From contig NZ_BMRV01000004.1 of the NCBI RefSeq assembly GCF_014648815.1, positions 124,001 to 188,000 on the forward strand: a stretch of DNA of 64,000 nt, in the 5' to 3' direction. A program made the position numbers and the translations under genes. Numbering within the stretch: position 1 is the first letter of the stretch; each line of letters begins with the position of its first letter. Below are positions 26,728 through 37,535 of this stretch, one piece after another. Under the pieces are notes generated by a model. It made no database searches. It was not told the origin of the DNA and was given only the letters and a program-made list of their open reading frames with translations. The DNA is from Streptomyces flaveolus (GTDB taxonomy: Bacteria > Actinomycetota > Actinomycetes > Streptomycetales > Streptomycetaceae).

Positions 26728-27561
26728 ATGACTGACCGGCCCTTGACGCTCATGGCAGTGCACGCCCACCCCGACGACGAGGCCACCGGAACCGGAGGGG
26801 TTCTCGCGCGGTACGCGGCGGAAGGCATCCGCACGGTCCTCGTGACGTGCACCGACGGCGGTTGCGGCGACGGACCGGGCGGTGTGAAGCCGGGCGATCC
26901 CGGGCACGATCCGGCGGCCGTCGCACTGATGCGCCGTCAGGAACTCAAGGCGAGCTGTGACGTCCTGAAGATCAGCGACCTGGAGACGCTGGACTACGCC
27001 GACTCCGGGATGATGGGCTGGCCGACCAACGACGCCCCGGAGTCCTTCTGGCAGACCCCCGTGGAGGAGGGCGCGGCCCGGCTCGCGGAACTCATGCGGC
27101 ACTACCGGCCCGACGTGGTCGTCACCTACGACGAGAACGGCTTCTACGGCCACCCCGACCACATCCAGGCCCACCGCATCACGATGGCGGCGCTGCGGAT
27201 GACCGCGCTGACGCCGAAGGTGTACTGGACCACGATGCCCCGCTCGATGATGCAGCGGTTCGGCGAGGTCATGCGCGAGTTCCATCCGGACATGCCGGAG
27301 CCGGACCCTGCCGAGACCGCCGCGATGGCCGAGATCGGCCTCCCCGACGACGAGATCACCACGTGGGTGGACACCACCGCGTTCAGCGGCCAGAAGTTCG
27401 ACGCGCTGGCCGCGCACGCCAGCCAGGGCGAGAACATCTTCTTCCTCAGGATGGGCAAGGAGAGGTTCGGCGAGTTGATGGGCGTGGAGACCTTCGTACG
27501 GGTCCAGGACGCCACCGGCGAGGCCGTACCCGAGAACGATCTCTTCGCCGGCCTGCGCTGA
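26728..27561 (+). CDS. PIG-L/LmbE family deacetylase
   Basis: Encodes 277 aa. The zinc-binding motif AVHAHPDDEATG near the N-terminus and YGHPDHIQAH further on give the His/Asp/His ligands of the PIG-L family (GlcNAc-PI, mycothiol and related N-deacetylases or amidases). The sequence VTCTDGGCGDGPG and the loop after it differ from MshB, so the substrate could be a mycothiol conjugate or another acylated amino sugar. The ATG at 26728 has GGGAGGA 7 nt upstream; a TTG just before it is less likely. It stands alone between the tRNA and the VOC gene. Confidence 0.9.
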   Translation: MTDRPLTLMAVHAHPDDEATGTGGVLARYAAEGIRTVLVTCTDGGCGDGPGGVKPGDPGHDPAAVALMRRQELKASCDVLKISDLETLDYADSGMMGWPTNDAPESFWQTPVEEGAARLAELMRHYRPDVVVTYDENGFYGHPDHIQAHRITMAALRMTALTPKVYWTTMPRSMMQRFGEVMREFHPDMPEPDPAETAAMAEIGLPDDEITTWVDTTAFSGQKFDALAAHASQGENIFFLRMGKERFGELMGVETFVRVQDATGEAVPENDLFAGLR

Positions 27562-27631
27562 TCCGCTCGCCCGGAGCCGAGCCCCGAAAAAGACCGGTCC
27601 GTGCTCAAGTGAGCGGCCTAAGCTCGGGGTC

Positions 27632-27985
27632 ATGACCTTGAGATGGCAGAACGTGATCGTGCACGCGGCGGATCCGGCGGGTCTGGGTCAGTGGTGGGCC
27701 GAGGCTCTTGGGTGGGTCGTGGTGCACACGTCCGACGTGGAGTTCGCGATCCGGCCGGAGCCGGATCGCGCGCCGGGGCTGGAGTTCGTTCTGCTCGACG
27801 AGCCCAAGAAGGCCAAGAGCCGGCTGCATCTCGACTTCGTGCCGGACGACCAGGACGCCGAGGTGGCCCGTCTCGTGGCTCTTGGCGCCCGGCGCGTCGA
27901 CATCGGCCAGGGGGATCAGTCGTGGGTGGTACTCGCCGATCCCGAAGGCAACGAGTTCTGCGTCCTCGGCCGGCGGCAGCAGTAG
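27632..27985 (+). CDS. VOC-family (glyoxalase-like) protein
   Basis: Encodes 117 aa, a single vicinal-oxygen-chelate unit made of two beta-alpha-beta-beta-beta modules. Typical features: VIVHAADPAGLGQWWAEALGW at the start, RLHLDFVPDD in the middle, and the ending WVVLADPEGNEFCVL, where Glu is a usual metal ligand. Members include glyoxalases, dioxygenases and antibiotic-binding proteins, and nothing here decides which. It is the same strand as the PIG-L gene, 70 bp downstream. Confidence 0.88.
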   Translation: MTLRWQNVIVHAADPAGLGQWWAEALGWVVVHTSDVEFAIRPEPDRAPGLEFVLLDEPKKAKSRLHLDFVPDDQDAEVARLVALGARRVDIGQGDQSWVVLADPEGNEFCVLGRRQQ

Positions 27986-28164
27986 GCGACTCCCCCGGAG
28001 CGGCGTCGTCGGGCCGGAGCTGAAGCGCAGCACCCACGGCCGCGCCGTTCCTGATCCCTCATCACCGGCGGACGGGTTCTTCAAAGGTTCTTCATCGGTT
28101 CCCGCCTACCTTCGGGCTGCCCGTCGCGGTCGCGGCCGGGTGGGACGAGAGGGCGGGAGAGCCG

Positions 28165-28764
28165 ATGAGGGTGAAGCGGGGGCTGCTGGTCGCGGCCGCG
28201 TCGGTCGCGGCGTTGGGGCTGGCCGGCTGCGGGGGCGACGGCGGTGGGGCCGAGGTGCCGTCGGCCGGTGCCGGCGGGGCTTCGGCGTCGGCCGGGAAGT
28301 CCGGTGCCGGCAAGGACGTGCTGGCCGAGTACGTGGAGGGCAAGCGCGCGTGGGTGGCGTGCATGCGCCGCAACGGCGTCGACCTCGACGATCCTGACGA
28401 CAAGGGCCAGATCGACTTCGGCGACGGTGACGCCGTACGGAGCATGAAGAAGAACCCCGGGTTTTTGACGGCGACCGAGAAGTGCGCGTCGGTCGATCCG
28501 CCCCTGCCCGAGGGCCTCGAGGAACTCATCAACCCCCGGCCCAGGCTCTCCGCCGAGCAGATCGAGGCCGCGCGCGACTACGCGGCGTGCATGCAGAAGA
28601 ACGGCGCCCCCGACTACCCCGACCCCGGCCCGGACGGATATCCGGAGAACAACAACTCCGGCATCTCCGTGTGGGACCAGAGCTCGGCCGGCGCGCAGCG
28701 TGCGGCGCGGGTCTGCGCGCCGATCAGCGGCGATCCGACCGGCCGGCCGCCGGCCAAGGGCTGA
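28165..28764 (+). CDS. secreted lipoprotein, first gene of ABC operon
   Basis: Encodes 199 aa. The signal peptide MRVKRGLLVAAASVAALGLAGC ends at a lipobox LAG-C, followed by a Gly/Ala/Ser linker. The mature domain has two copies of a short Cys pattern, WVACMRRNGVDL and YAACMQKNGAPDYPDP, each followed by an acidic segment; related repeats occur in actinobacterial lipoproteins beside ABC exporters. The four further Cys (C22 aside) could form disulfides. Its stop overlaps the next gene by TGATG, so it belongs to the operon. Its role may be substrate capture or sensing at the cell surface; no enzyme motif is seen. Confidence 0.88.
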   Translation: MRVKRGLLVAAASVAALGLAGCGGDGGGAEVPSAGAGGASASAGKSGAGKDVLAEYVEGKRAWVACMRRNGVDLDDPDDKGQIDFGDGDAVRSMKKNPGFLTATEKCASVDPPLPEGLEELINPRPRLSAEQIEAARDYAACMQKNGAPDYPDPGPDGYPENNNSGISVWDQSSAGAQRAARVCAPISGDPTGRPPAKG

Positions 28765-29969
28765 TGATGACGACGCAGACCGATGACGCGCACGAGGCGG
28801 GGCTCGGGCCGCGTCCGCCGCGGGGCCGCCGTACGGCGCTGATCGCCTCCGCCGTGGTCGTCGTGGCGGTGGTCGCCGTGGTCGGCGCGCTCGGGCTGGG
28901 CGGCGGCGAGGACGAGGGGCCGGGTGCGCCGCCCCGGTCCGGCTCCGTCGTGGCCGTGGCCCGTACGACGCTCACCGAACGCACCCGGGTGGACGGGCAG
29001 TTGGGGTACGGGACGGAGCTGCCGCTGCCGGTCAAGGCGGACGGGACCGTCACCCGGCTGCCCCAGCAGGGCGCGACCGTCGGGCGTGGTGAGGAGCTGC
29101 TCCGGGTCGACGACCGGCCGGTGATCCTCCTGTACGGAACGCTGCCCATGTACCGGTCCCTCGGGCTGGGCGCGGAGGCGGACGCCCAAGGCGACTCCCG
29201 AGGCGACGCACGCGGCCAGGACGTCCCGGGCAACGGCGGTGGGCGAACGGCGCCGCGTGAGATGCGGGGGATGGACGTCATGCAGTTCGAGACCAACCTC
29301 GCCGCCCTCGGCTACACCGGGTTCACCGTGGACGAGACGTTCACCGCCAAGACCGCCGACGCCGTCGAGCGGTGGCAGAGGTCCCTCGGACTGGAGGAGA
29401 CCGGCACCGTCGGGGTGGGTGACGTCATCTACTCCGCGGGGAGGGTGCGGATCGGCCGGGCCGGCGTCCGGCCCGGCGCGGCGGTCGGCGAGAACGCCCT
29501 CACCTACACCGACACGGCGCGGAAGGTCGTCGTCGACGCCTCCGCCGCCGACGCCGCCTGGGCGGTACGCGGCGCGGCCGTCACCGTCCGGCTGCCCACC
29601 GGCACGTCCGTGCCGGGCACCGTGGCGGTGATCGGCAAGCAGGCGTCCCCGGCCGAGGGCGACGGCGGCGAGGCCGGGGCGGGGGCGGGGCAGCCCGCCA
29701 CGATCCCCGTGACCGTCACCATCGAGGACCAGAAGGCCGTCGGCCGGCTGGAGAGCGGGCCGGTCACCGTCGAGTACGTGGGCCGGGAGGCCAAGGACGT
29801 CCTGGCCGTGCCGGTCTCCGCACTCGTCGCCCTGGCCGAGGGCGGCCACGGCCTGGAGACCGGGGACGGACGGTTCGTCGCGGTGCGGACCGGGCTCTTC
29901 GCGGACGGCGAGGTGGAGGTCAGCGGTCCCGCGGTCCGCGAGGGCATGAAGGTGAGGATCCCCGAGTGA
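28764..29969 (+). CDS. periplasmic adaptor / membrane-fusion protein with peptidoglycan-binding domain
   Basis: Encodes 401 aa. One membrane anchor lies at ~residues 24-45. [17 protein letters not shown] and [31 protein letters not shown] give the barrel-sandwich hybrid of MFP/RND adaptor proteins. [33 protein letters not shown] is split here only to show a PG_binding_1 domain (~residues 173-205). A second beta domain ends with KVRIPE. It should link the MacB-like ABC unit to the wall. The start is the ATG at 28764 overlapping the lipoprotein stop; the ATG at 28767 is equally possible. It overlaps the ATPase gene by GTGA. Confidence 0.88.
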   Translation: MMTTQTDDAHEAGLGPRPPRGRRTALIASAVVVVAVVAVVGALGLGGGEDEGPGAPPRSGSVVAVARTTLTERTRVDGQLGYGTELPLPVKADGTVTRLPQQGATVGRGEELLRVDDRPVILLYGTLPMYRSLGLGAEADAQGDSRGDARGQDVPGNGGGRTAPREMRGMDVMQFETNLAALGYTGFTVDETFTAKTADAVERWQRSLGLEETGTVGVGDVIYSAGRVRIGRAGVRPGAAVGENALTYTDTARKVVVDASAADAAWAVRGAAVTVRLPTGTSVPGTVAVIGKQASPAEGDGGEAGAGAGQPATIPVTVTIEDQKAVGRLESGPVTVEYVGREAKDVLAVPVSALVALAEGGHGLETGDGRFVAVRTGLFADGEVEVSGPAVREGMKVRIPE

Positions 29970-30664
29970 CGGCGGTCGTGGAGTTCGAGGCGGTCTCCAA
30001 GACCTACCCCGGCGGTGTGGCGGCGGTCCGGGACGTGAGCCTGCGCATCGAGCGCGGTGAACTCGTCGCGATCGTCGGCCCGTCGGGTTCCGGCAAGTCG
30101 AGCATGCTGCATCTCATGGGCAGCCTCGACCGTCCCTCCGCGGGCCGCGTGCTCGTCGACGGACACGACGTGGCGAGCCTCACCGACCGGGAGGTGTCCG
30201 CCCTGCGGGCCACCCGGATCGGGTTCGTCTTCCAGCAGTTCCATCTGGCGGTCGGCGTACCCGTGCTGGACTCGGTCGCGGACGGCCTGCTCTACGCGGG
30301 CGTCCCGCTGCGGCGCCGGCGGGCCGAGGCGTCGGCCGCGCTGGACCGGGTCGGGCTCGGTCATCGGGTCCACCATCTCCCGCACCAGCTCTCCGGCGGC
30401 GAGCGGCAGCGCGTGGCGGTCGCCCGTGCGGTGATCGGCGGGCCGTCGGTGCTGCTCGCGGACGAGCCGACCGGGAACCTCGATTCGGCGTCGGGCGCCA
30501 CCGTCCTCGCCCTGCTGCGGGAGCTGAACGCGGCCGGCACGACCGTCGTGGTCATCACCCACGACCGTGAGATCGCCGCCGAGTTGCCGCGCCGGATCGA
30601 GCTGCGCGACGGCCGCCTGGCCGGCGACACGGCACGGCGGACGACGATCGGGGTGCCGCGGTGA
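29966..30664 (+). CDS. MacB/LolD-type ABC transporter ATPase
   Basis: Encodes 232 aa, standard for this family. Walker [11 protein letters not shown]-loop FVFQQFH, signature [14 protein letters not shown], Walker [13 protein letters not shown] and H-loop VITHD are all intact. It powers the permease encoded next. The GTG start overlaps the stop of the adaptor gene, and its own stop overlaps the permease GTG in the same way, so adaptor, ATPase and permease are translated as a coupled set. Confidence 0.94.
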   Translation: MTAVVEFEAVSKTYPGGVAAVRDVSLRIERGELVAIVGPSGSGKSSMLHLMGSLDRPSAGRVLVDGHDVASLTDREVSALRATRIGFVFQQFHLAVGVPVLDSVADGLLYAGVPLRRRRAEASAALDRVGLGHRVHHLPHQLSGGERQRVAVARAVIGGPSVLLADEPTGNLDSASGATVLALLRELNAAGTTVVVITHDREIAAELPRRIELRDGRLAGDTARRTTIGVPR

Positions 30665-32013
30665 CGGGCAACGGCATGGACAACGGTACGGACACCGGCA
30701 CGGGCACCGGTTTCCCGCGCCGGGGGCGGGACGTCCCGGATCCCGGACCGGACACCCCGCGGTTCCGCCCGCCCCCGCCGCCCGGGGCCGCGGCCGTCCC
30801 CCCGGCCCGGCCGGGACGGGCCCGCTCGCGGCTGCGCGCCGCCCGGCTCGGTCCGGCGGACGTCGTGCGGCTCGGCGGCACCGGGCTGCGCACCCGGCCC
30901 CTGCGGGTCTTCCTGTCCGCGCTCGGCATCGCCATCGGCGTGGCCGCCATGCTGGCGGTGGTCGGCATCTCCGGCTCCGGCCAGGCGGAGGTGGACCGCC
31001 GGCTCGACGCCCTCGGCACCAACCTGCTGCGGGTCGCTCCGGGCGAGACACCCTCCGGTACCCGGGCCGAACTGCCCAGGGAGTCCGTGGCGATGATCCG
31101 CCGCGTCCCGCCCGTGCAGAAGGCCGCGGCGACCGGTGCCACCGGCGTCAACGTCTACCGCAACGATCACATCGCCGTCGGCCGCACCGGCTCGCTCGCG
31201 GTCCTCGCCGCCGACGCCGAGCTGCTGCCGGCCGTCGGCGGGCACGTCCGCAGGGGGCGGTGGCTGGACTCCGCGACGGAGGACTACCCGGCCGTCGTGC
31301 TGGGGTCCACCGCGGCCCAGCGGCTCGACGTGTACGCGCCCGGGACCCGGGTCTGGCTCGGGGGGCGCTGGTTCTCGCTGGTCGGCGTGCTCGATCCGGT
31401 GCCGCTCGCTCCGGAGATCGACAGCGCCGCCCTGGTCGGCTGGTCGGCGGCCCGGACGTACCTCGGCTTCGACGGGCACCCCTCGACGGTCTACGTCCGC
31501 GCCCGGGACAGCCGGGTCGCCGCCGTACGGGCGGTGCTCCCGGCCACGGCGCACCCCGAGAAACCCGGCGAGGTGCAGATCTCCCGCCCCTCCGACGCGC
31601 TCGCCGCGCGCGAGGCCACGGAGTCGGCGCTGACCGGCCTGCTGCTCGGTCTCGGCGGGGTGGCGCTGCTGGTCGGCGGGGTGGGGGTGGGCAACACGAT
31701 GGTCATCTCGGTGCTGGAACGCCGCCCCGAGATCGGCCTGCGACGGTCCCTCGGGGCGACCCGGGGGCAGATCCGCACCCAGTTCGTCGCGGAGTCGCTG
31801 CTGCTGTCGCTGATCGGCGGGCTGGGCGGGACGGTGATCGGGACGCTGATCACGGCGGGCTACGCGCTCAGCCGCGACTGGCCGACGGTCGTGCCGGCCT
31901 GGGCGAGCGCGGCCGGCATCGCCTCGACGCTGGCCATCGGCATGGTCGCGGGCCTGTATCCGGCGGTCCGGGCGAGCAGGCTGTCCCCGACGGAGGCACT
32001 GACCGGGAGCTGA
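30661..32013 (+). CDS. MacB/FtsX-type ABC permease
   Basis: Encodes 450 aa. The N-terminal ~60 residues are Pro/Arg-rich and cytoplasmic. TM1 is [17 protein letters not shown], followed by a large extracytoplasmic MacB_PCD domain (~100-310), then three membrane segments with [18 protein letters not shown], the coupling motif of the FtsX family. MacB-type systems act by mechanotransmission, exporting substrates from the outer leaflet or periplasm, often antimicrobial peptides or lipids. The preceding lipoprotein and PG-binding adaptor fit a wall-facing function. It ends 99 bp before the histidine kinase gene. Confidence 0.92.
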   Translation: MTGNGMDNGTDTGTGTGFPRRGRDVPDPGPDTPRFRPPPPPGAAAVPPARPGRARSRLRAARLGPADVVRLGGTGLRTRPLRVFLSALGIAIGVAAMLAVVGISGSGQAEVDRRLDALGTNLLRVAPGETPSGTRAELPRESVAMIRRVPPVQKAAATGATGVNVYRNDHIAVGRTGSLAVLAADAELLPAVGGHVRRGRWLDSATEDYPAVVLGSTAAQRLDVYAPGTRVWLGGRWFSLVGVLDPVPLAPEIDSAALVGWSAARTYLGFDGHPSTVYVRARDSRVAAVRAVLPATAHPEKPGEVQISRPSDALAAREATESALTGLLLGLGGVALLVGGVGVGNTMVISVLERRPEIGLRRSLGATRGQIRTQFVAESLLLSLIGGLGGTVIGTLITAGYALSRDWPTVVPAWASAAGIASTLAIGMVAGLYPAVRASRLSPTEALTGS

Positions 32014-32112
32014 ACCGGGCCGTCCGGACGTCCCGTACCGTGCGGGGTCCGATCGAGGGTGGGGTGCGTGGCACGCACACGTCGCGGCAGGTGGGGCAGG
32101 GGGAGGACGGTC

Positions 32113-33747
32113 GTGAGTTTCCGTATCCGGGTGCTGGGGCTGCTCCTGCTGGTCGCCCTGACCGCCACCGCGGCCACCGCCTGGCTGACCCTCCGCCAGG
32201 CGAACCGCCAGGTCCAGGAGACCGTCAGCGCGGGACGGCAGGACATCGCCCGCATCACCGGCGAGCTGCGCGCGTACGGACTCGCGCACGGCACCTGGGA
32301 CGGGCTCTCCGCGACCGTGGGCAGGCTCGCGCGGGACACCGGGCAGCGCGTCCGCGTCGCCACCGAGACCGGTGTCCTGCTCGCCGACTCGGACGCCCTC
32401 GCGGGCCGTGCTCCCCGCCCGCCGACCGGCCAGCCCCCGGTCCTCGTGGACCCGCGCCCGGCGCTGCGCGTACCGGTCGGCCAGGTGCCCCGGATGGCGC
32501 TGAAGCAGGCCGCCGCCGCGATGACCGACTACCGGGCGACGGCGGCGTACGCGGCCTGCCTGACCCGGTCCGGAGCCGAGGTGACGGCCTCCCCGGACCG
32601 GAACGGGGTGCCGCGTGTGAGTACGGACCGCAGGACCGCCCAGTGCCGTGGGCCGGGGGAAGGGCCGGACCCGCTGACCCAGCGGGACCTCGACGCGCTC
32701 CGGCCGTGCGAGAAGGACCCGCGGTTCGCCGTCTGCGTGCAGCGGGTGTTCAACGAGCGGATCCGGCCCGTCGCCCCGCCGCGCCTCGAGGTCCGCATCG
32801 GCGTCCGGAACGAGTCGCCGCCCACCCTCGCCGTGGCGCCCACCGTCGCCGTCGCGGCCGGCGTCGCACTCGCCACCGTCCTCGGCGCGCTGCTGCTCAG
32901 CCGTGCGGTGCTGCGTCCGGTGCGGGCCATGACGGTGGCCGCGAGGGGGCTCGGCGCGGGCGATCTGAGCCGGCGCGTCCCCGTCTCCGGGCGGGACGAG
33001 ATCGCGCAGCTGGGCGGCGCCTTCAACCGCATGGCCGACTCGCTCCAGGCCGGTGAGGAGGGGCAACGCCGCCTCACCGGTGACATCGCGCACGAACTGC
33101 GCACCCCGCTGGCCAATCTGCGCGGTTACCTGGAGGCGCTGCGGGACGGTGTCGTCGAGCCGACCCCGGAACTGCTCGCCTCCCTGCACGAGGAGGCCCT
33201 GCTGCAGCAGCGCATCGTGGACGACCTCCAGGACCTGGCCCTGGCGGAGGCCGGTGCGCTCACGTACCACCCGTGCGAGGTCGACCTGCGCGAGCTGCTC
33301 GACACCAGCCGTACCGCGCATCTCGCGCAGGCCGAGACGGCGGAGGTCGCGCTGGAGCTGGCGGCGCCGCAGCCGGTGCGGGTGACCGCCGACCCGGACC
33401 GGCTGCGCCAGGCCGTCGGAAACCTCCTCGGCAACGCGCTGCGGGCCACGGGGCCCGGGGGCACCGTGACCCTGGCCCTGGGCGTGCGGGGCGGGCGGGC
33501 CGCGGTGGAGGTCCGGGACACCGGCACGGGGATCCCGGCCGAGGACCTGCCGCACCTCTTCGACCGTTTCTGGCGGGCGGATCCGTCCCGGGGGCGGGCG
33601 ACCGGGGGCAGCGGGCTGGGGCTGTCCATCGCCCGGCAGATCGTCACCGACCACGGCGGGACCGTCGAGGTGCGCAGCGAAGTCGGGGCGGGGACGGTGT
33701 TCACGGTGCTGCTGCCGACCGCTCCGGGCGGGCCTGCGGCGCGCTGA
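32113..33747 (+). CDS. sensor histidine kinase
   Basis: Encodes 544 aa. TM1 (~5-27) and TM2 (~235-260) flank an extracytoplasmic sensor of about 200 residues that carries several cysteines (ACLTRSG, AQCRGPG, RPCEKDP, AVCVQR). HAMP LRPVRAMTVAARGLGAGDL follows, then the H-box TGDIAHELRTPLANLRG with H327, the N-box NLLGNALRATG, and G-boxes DTGTGIPAEDLPHLF and GGSGLGLSIA. The GTG at 32113 follows GGGGGAGGA. It lies directly after the ABC permease on the same strand and probably senses the transporter substrate. Its likely partner regulator is convergent, 85 bp away. Confidence 0.94.
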   Translation: MSFRIRVLGLLLLVALTATAATAWLTLRQANRQVQETVSAGRQDIARITGELRAYGLAHGTWDGLSATVGRLARDTGQRVRVATETGVLLADSDALAGRAPRPPTGQPPVLVDPRPALRVPVGQVPRMALKQAAAAMTDYRATAAYAACLTRSGAEVTASPDRNGVPRVSTDRRTAQCRGPGEGPDPLTQRDLDALRPCEKDPRFAVCVQRVFNERIRPVAPPRLEVRIGVRNESPPTLAVAPTVAVAAGVALATVLGALLLSRAVLRPVRAMTVAARGLGAGDLSRRVPVSGRDEIAQLGGAFNRMADSLQAGEEGQRRLTGDIAHELRTPLANLRGYLEALRDGVVEPTPELLASLHEEALLQQRIVDDLQDLALAEAGALTYHPCEVDLRELLDTSRTAHLAQAETAEVALELAAPQPVRVTADPDRLRQAVGNLLGNALRATGPGGTVTLALGVRGGRAAVEVRDTGTGIPAEDLPHLFDRFWRADPSRGRATGGSGLGLSIARQIVTDHGGTVEVRSEVGAGTVFTVLLPTAPGGPAAR

Positions 33748-33832
33748 ACCGGCGCGGGACGCGATCCCGGCGGAGCAGGAGCGCCCCCGCCCCGGCGGAT
33801 CGGGGAGGCCCGCCGAGCCGGCGCCCCGCCCG

Positions 33833-34540
33833 TCAGCTGTTCGCCGGGCCGGTGCCGTCCGCGAGGCGGTAGCCGCGTCCGTAGACCGTCTCCAGGCGGT
33901 GGGGCTGCCCGGGGACCGTCGCCAGTTTCCGGCGCAGGTTCATGACGTGCGCGTCGACGGTCCGCTCCTGCACGTCGCGGTCGAAGCCGAAGACCCGCTC
34001 GATGATCTGCGCCCGGGTGAAGACGCGGCCGGGTTCCCTGGCCAGCGCCTCCAGGACGGAGAACTCCTTCGCGGTCAGCGTCACCGGCCGCCCCGCCACC
34101 CGGACCTCGAAGCGCGCGGTGTCCACCTCCACGTCGCCGACGCGCAGCACCGCGGGCTCCGCGGCACCGGCGGTCTTCCTGGACCGGCGCAGCAGCGCCC
34201 GTACCCGTGCGGTCAGTTCGCGGGGGCTGTAGGGCTTGGTGAGGTAGTCGTCGGCGCCCAGGTCGAGGCCGAGGAGCATGTCCTCCTCGGTCGTGCGGGC
34301 GGTGAGCAGCAGGATCGGGACGTCCGACTCGGCGCGCAGGATCCGGCACACGTCCAGTCCGTCGACCAGCGGCAGCATCACGTCGAGGACGATGAGGTCG
34401 GGCGCGGACGACCGGGCCCGTTCCAGCGCGGCGCGGCCGTCCGCCGCGACCTGGACCGCGTTGCCCTCCCGCTCCAGGTAGATGCGGATCAGCCGGGACT
34501 GCTTCTCGTCGTCCTCCGCCACCAGAATCCGAGCGCTCAC
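33833..34540 (-). CDS. OmpR/PhoB-family response regulator
   Basis: Encodes 235 aa. The receiver domain has the acidic pair D10/D11 (AEDDE), phosphoacceptor D53 (VLDVMLP), T80 and K102 (TKPYSP). The winged-helix output domain is [18 protein letters not shown] through [12 protein letters not shown] and ends in TVYGRGYRL. The GTG at 34540 is preceded by GGGGGAGAAG. It is transcribed towards the histidine kinase gene, which is unusual since such pairs are mostly co-directional, yet adjacency makes them the obvious pair. Its start is divergent from argG across 123 bp. Confidence 0.94.
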   Translation of the reverse strand: MSARILVAEDDEKQSRLIRIYLEREGNAVQVAADGRAALERARSSAPDLIVLDVMLPLVDGLDVCRILRAESDVPILLLTARTTEEDMLLGLDLGADDYLTKPYSPRELTARVRALLRRSRKTAGAAEPAVLRVGDVEVDTARFEVRVAGRPVTLTAKEFSVLEALAREPGRVFTRAQIIERVFGFDRDVQERTVDAHVMNLRRKLATVPGQPHRLETVYGRGYRLADGTGPANS

Positions 34541-34628
34541 CGCTTCTCCCCCACCCAGGTCTCGCGCGTTTCCCGCACCGTAGTACAGGCGGCCGGCCGC
34601 GGCCCGCGCACGGGAGACACGGGACCGC

Positions 34629-36109
<1,481 letters not shown>

Positions 36110-36130
36110 CACGGACCACCGACCTGTGAC

Positions 36131-36172
36131 CGAGGGGCCGGTCCGACGCGGAGGCGTCGGACCGGCCCCTCG
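36131..36172 (+). terminator. terminator after argG
   Basis: A perfect 19-bp stem: 36131-36149 pairs with 36154-36172 around a 4-nt loop (GGAG). It begins 21 nt after the argG stop. Confidence 0.88.
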
Positions 36173-36243
36173 TCGTCGTCACCACTTGCCTCACCTATCG
36201 ACTTTCGATAGCTTTTAATCGCTGCTCGATCGATGGAGGGGTG

Positions 36244-36741
36244 ATGGGAAAGCTGACCGTGCTCGCGCTGCGAGCCGTGATCGGGGTGCTGCTCGCCGGT
36301 TCGGTGTTCGTCCAGGCGGTGATGGTGCCGCTGCTGGCCAAGGACTTCCGGGGAGCCGACCCGGACCTGGTGGCCGCGCGGACCCCGGTGCTCGTGATCG
36401 TCGTTCTGGGGGTCGTGACGGCACAGATCGTCCTGGTCTGCGTGTGGCGGCTGGTGACGATGGTGCGGCGGGGAACGGTGTTCTCCCCCGGCGCCTTCCG
36501 CTACGTCCACATCGTGATCGGTGCCTTCGTGGCGGCCGCGCTTCTGGTGTTCGCGCTCGGGGTCGTCCTGGCACCGGGCGAGGCCGTCGCCCCGGGCGTC
36601 GTCCTGCTGCTGGGCGGGGTCGCCCTCGCGGTCCTGGGCGTCGCGCTGATCGTGCTCGTGCTGCGGATGCTCCTCGCCCAGGCCGTCGCCCGCGACGTCG
36701 AGGCGTCGCGGATGCAGGCCGAGCTGGCCGAGGTGATCTGA
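36244..36741 (+). CDS. DUF2975 membrane protein
   Basis: Encodes 165 aa with four hydrophobic segments: TVLALRAVIGVLLAGSVFVQ, VLVIVVLGVVTAQIVLV, VIGAFVAAALLVFALGVVL and VLLLGGVALAVLGVALIV. The pattern WRLVTMVRRGTVFSPGAFRYV and the last segment followed by RMLLAQAVA match DUF2975 (B. subtilis YoaS type). It is coupled by TGATG to an XRE-type regulator, the standard partner of this family. The ATG at 36244 has GGAGGG close upstream; the GTG one codon earlier is possible. Upstream 36190-36230 carries ATCGACTTTCGATAG, a possible operator half-palindrome. Confidence 0.86.
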   Translation: MGKLTVLALRAVIGVLLAGSVFVQAVMVPLLAKDFRGADPDLVAARTPVLVIVVLGVVTAQIVLVCVWRLVTMVRRGTVFSPGAFRYVHIVIGAFVAAALLVFALGVVLAPGEAVAPGVVLLLGGVALAVLGVALIVLVLRMLLAQAVARDVEASRMQAELAEVI

Positions 36742-37043
36742 TGCCGATCGCGGTGGACATCGACGTGATGCTGGCCAAACGCAAGATGTCCGTGGGCGAG
36801 CTCGCGGAACGCGTCGGCATCACCCCCGCCAACCTGGCGGTCCTCAAGAACGGCCGCGCCAAGGCCGTACGCTTCGCGACGCTCGCCGCGCTCTGCGAGG
36901 CGCTCGAGTGCCAGCCCGGGGACCTGCTGCGCTGGGAGGCCGGGGACGGCGAGAGCGGCGGGGACGGCGAGAGCGGCGGGGACGCCGGAAGCGCGGGCGG
37001 CGCCGGGAGGTCCGCAGGCGTCCGGAGCGCCGTGGGCGAGTGA
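36741..37043 (+). CDS. small XRE-family regulator with Gly/Glu/Ser tail
   Basis: Encodes 100 aa. Residues 5-66 are a compact HTH of the Cro/YozG type: VMLAKRKMSVGELAERVGI, TPANLAVLKNGRAKAVRF, LAALCEALECQPGDLLRWE. The remainder is low complexity, built on GDGESG repeats encoded by an 18-nt tandem repeat. It overlaps the DUF2975 gene stop. In Bacillus such pairs (YoaS/YozG) form one module of unclear role; the regulator probably controls its own operon. Confidence 0.88.
   Translation: MPIAVDIDVMLAKRKMSVGELAERVGITPANLAVLKNGRAKAVRFATLAALCEALECQPGDLLRWEAGDGESGGDGESGGDAGSAGGAGRSAGVRSAVGE
36942..36984 (+). repeat. 18-bp tandem repeat in the XRE gene
   Basis: GGGGACGGCGAGAGCGGC occurs at 36942-36959 and again at 36960-36977, then a partial third copy begins. 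It encodes GDGESG units in the C-terminal tail, so the copy number can change without breaking the frame. Confidence 0.85.
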
Positions 37044-37151
37044 CGCCGTAGGGGGCGGGCACGGCCCCAAGTGGCCCTAGGGAGCCGCCCGGGCGCACCC
37101 TGGGAGAAGATCTCCTTGCCCACAGGCACCCACCCGGGAAGGACCCGCCCC

Positions 37152-37442
37152 GTGATCATCTTCGGCACCAAGGGATACCTCTACCAGCTCGCGATACTGA
37201 CGCTGGTCTGCCGCTCCTGCAACACCCCCTCCGCGCACACGCTCAGGAAGCGCGTCGTCAAGTTCACCCTGTTCTTCATCCCGCTGTTCCCCTTCTCCAC
37301 GAAGTACGCGCTCCAGTGCACCTTCTGCGGCGCCGAGCAGCAGGTGACCAGGGAACAGGCCGAGCAGCTCCTGGCCCAGGCCTCGGGCGGCCAGGGCGGA
37401 CCGGCGTACGGGCAGCCGCAGCAGCAGCCGTACCAGTCCTAG
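37152..37442 (+). CDS. zinc-ribbon protein with hydrophobic segment
   Basis: Encodes 96 aa. Two CxxC pairs (C20-R-S-C23 and C56-T-F-C59) flank a hydrophobic stretch VVKFTLFFIPLFPFSTKY, so the ribbon sits at a membrane or hydrophobic core. The C-terminus is Gln/Pro-rich (QPQQQPYQS). The GTG at 37152 begins VIIFGTKGYLYQLA, typical of a small zinc-ribbon family common in actinobacteria; AAGGA lies upstream. No function is known. Confidence 0.87.
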   Translation: MIIFGTKGYLYQLAILTLVCRSCNTPSAHTLRKRVVKFTLFFIPLFPFSTKYALQCTFCGAEQQVTREQAEQLLAQASGGQGGPAYGQPQQQPYQS

Positions 37443-37535
37443 GCACCCGTCCGCGTTGCCGGTTTCCGGCAGCCCTGACTACCCTCTCGTTGCCGGACAC
37501 CGCGCACCGGGCGTGACCGGCAGGGGAGGCGCGGA

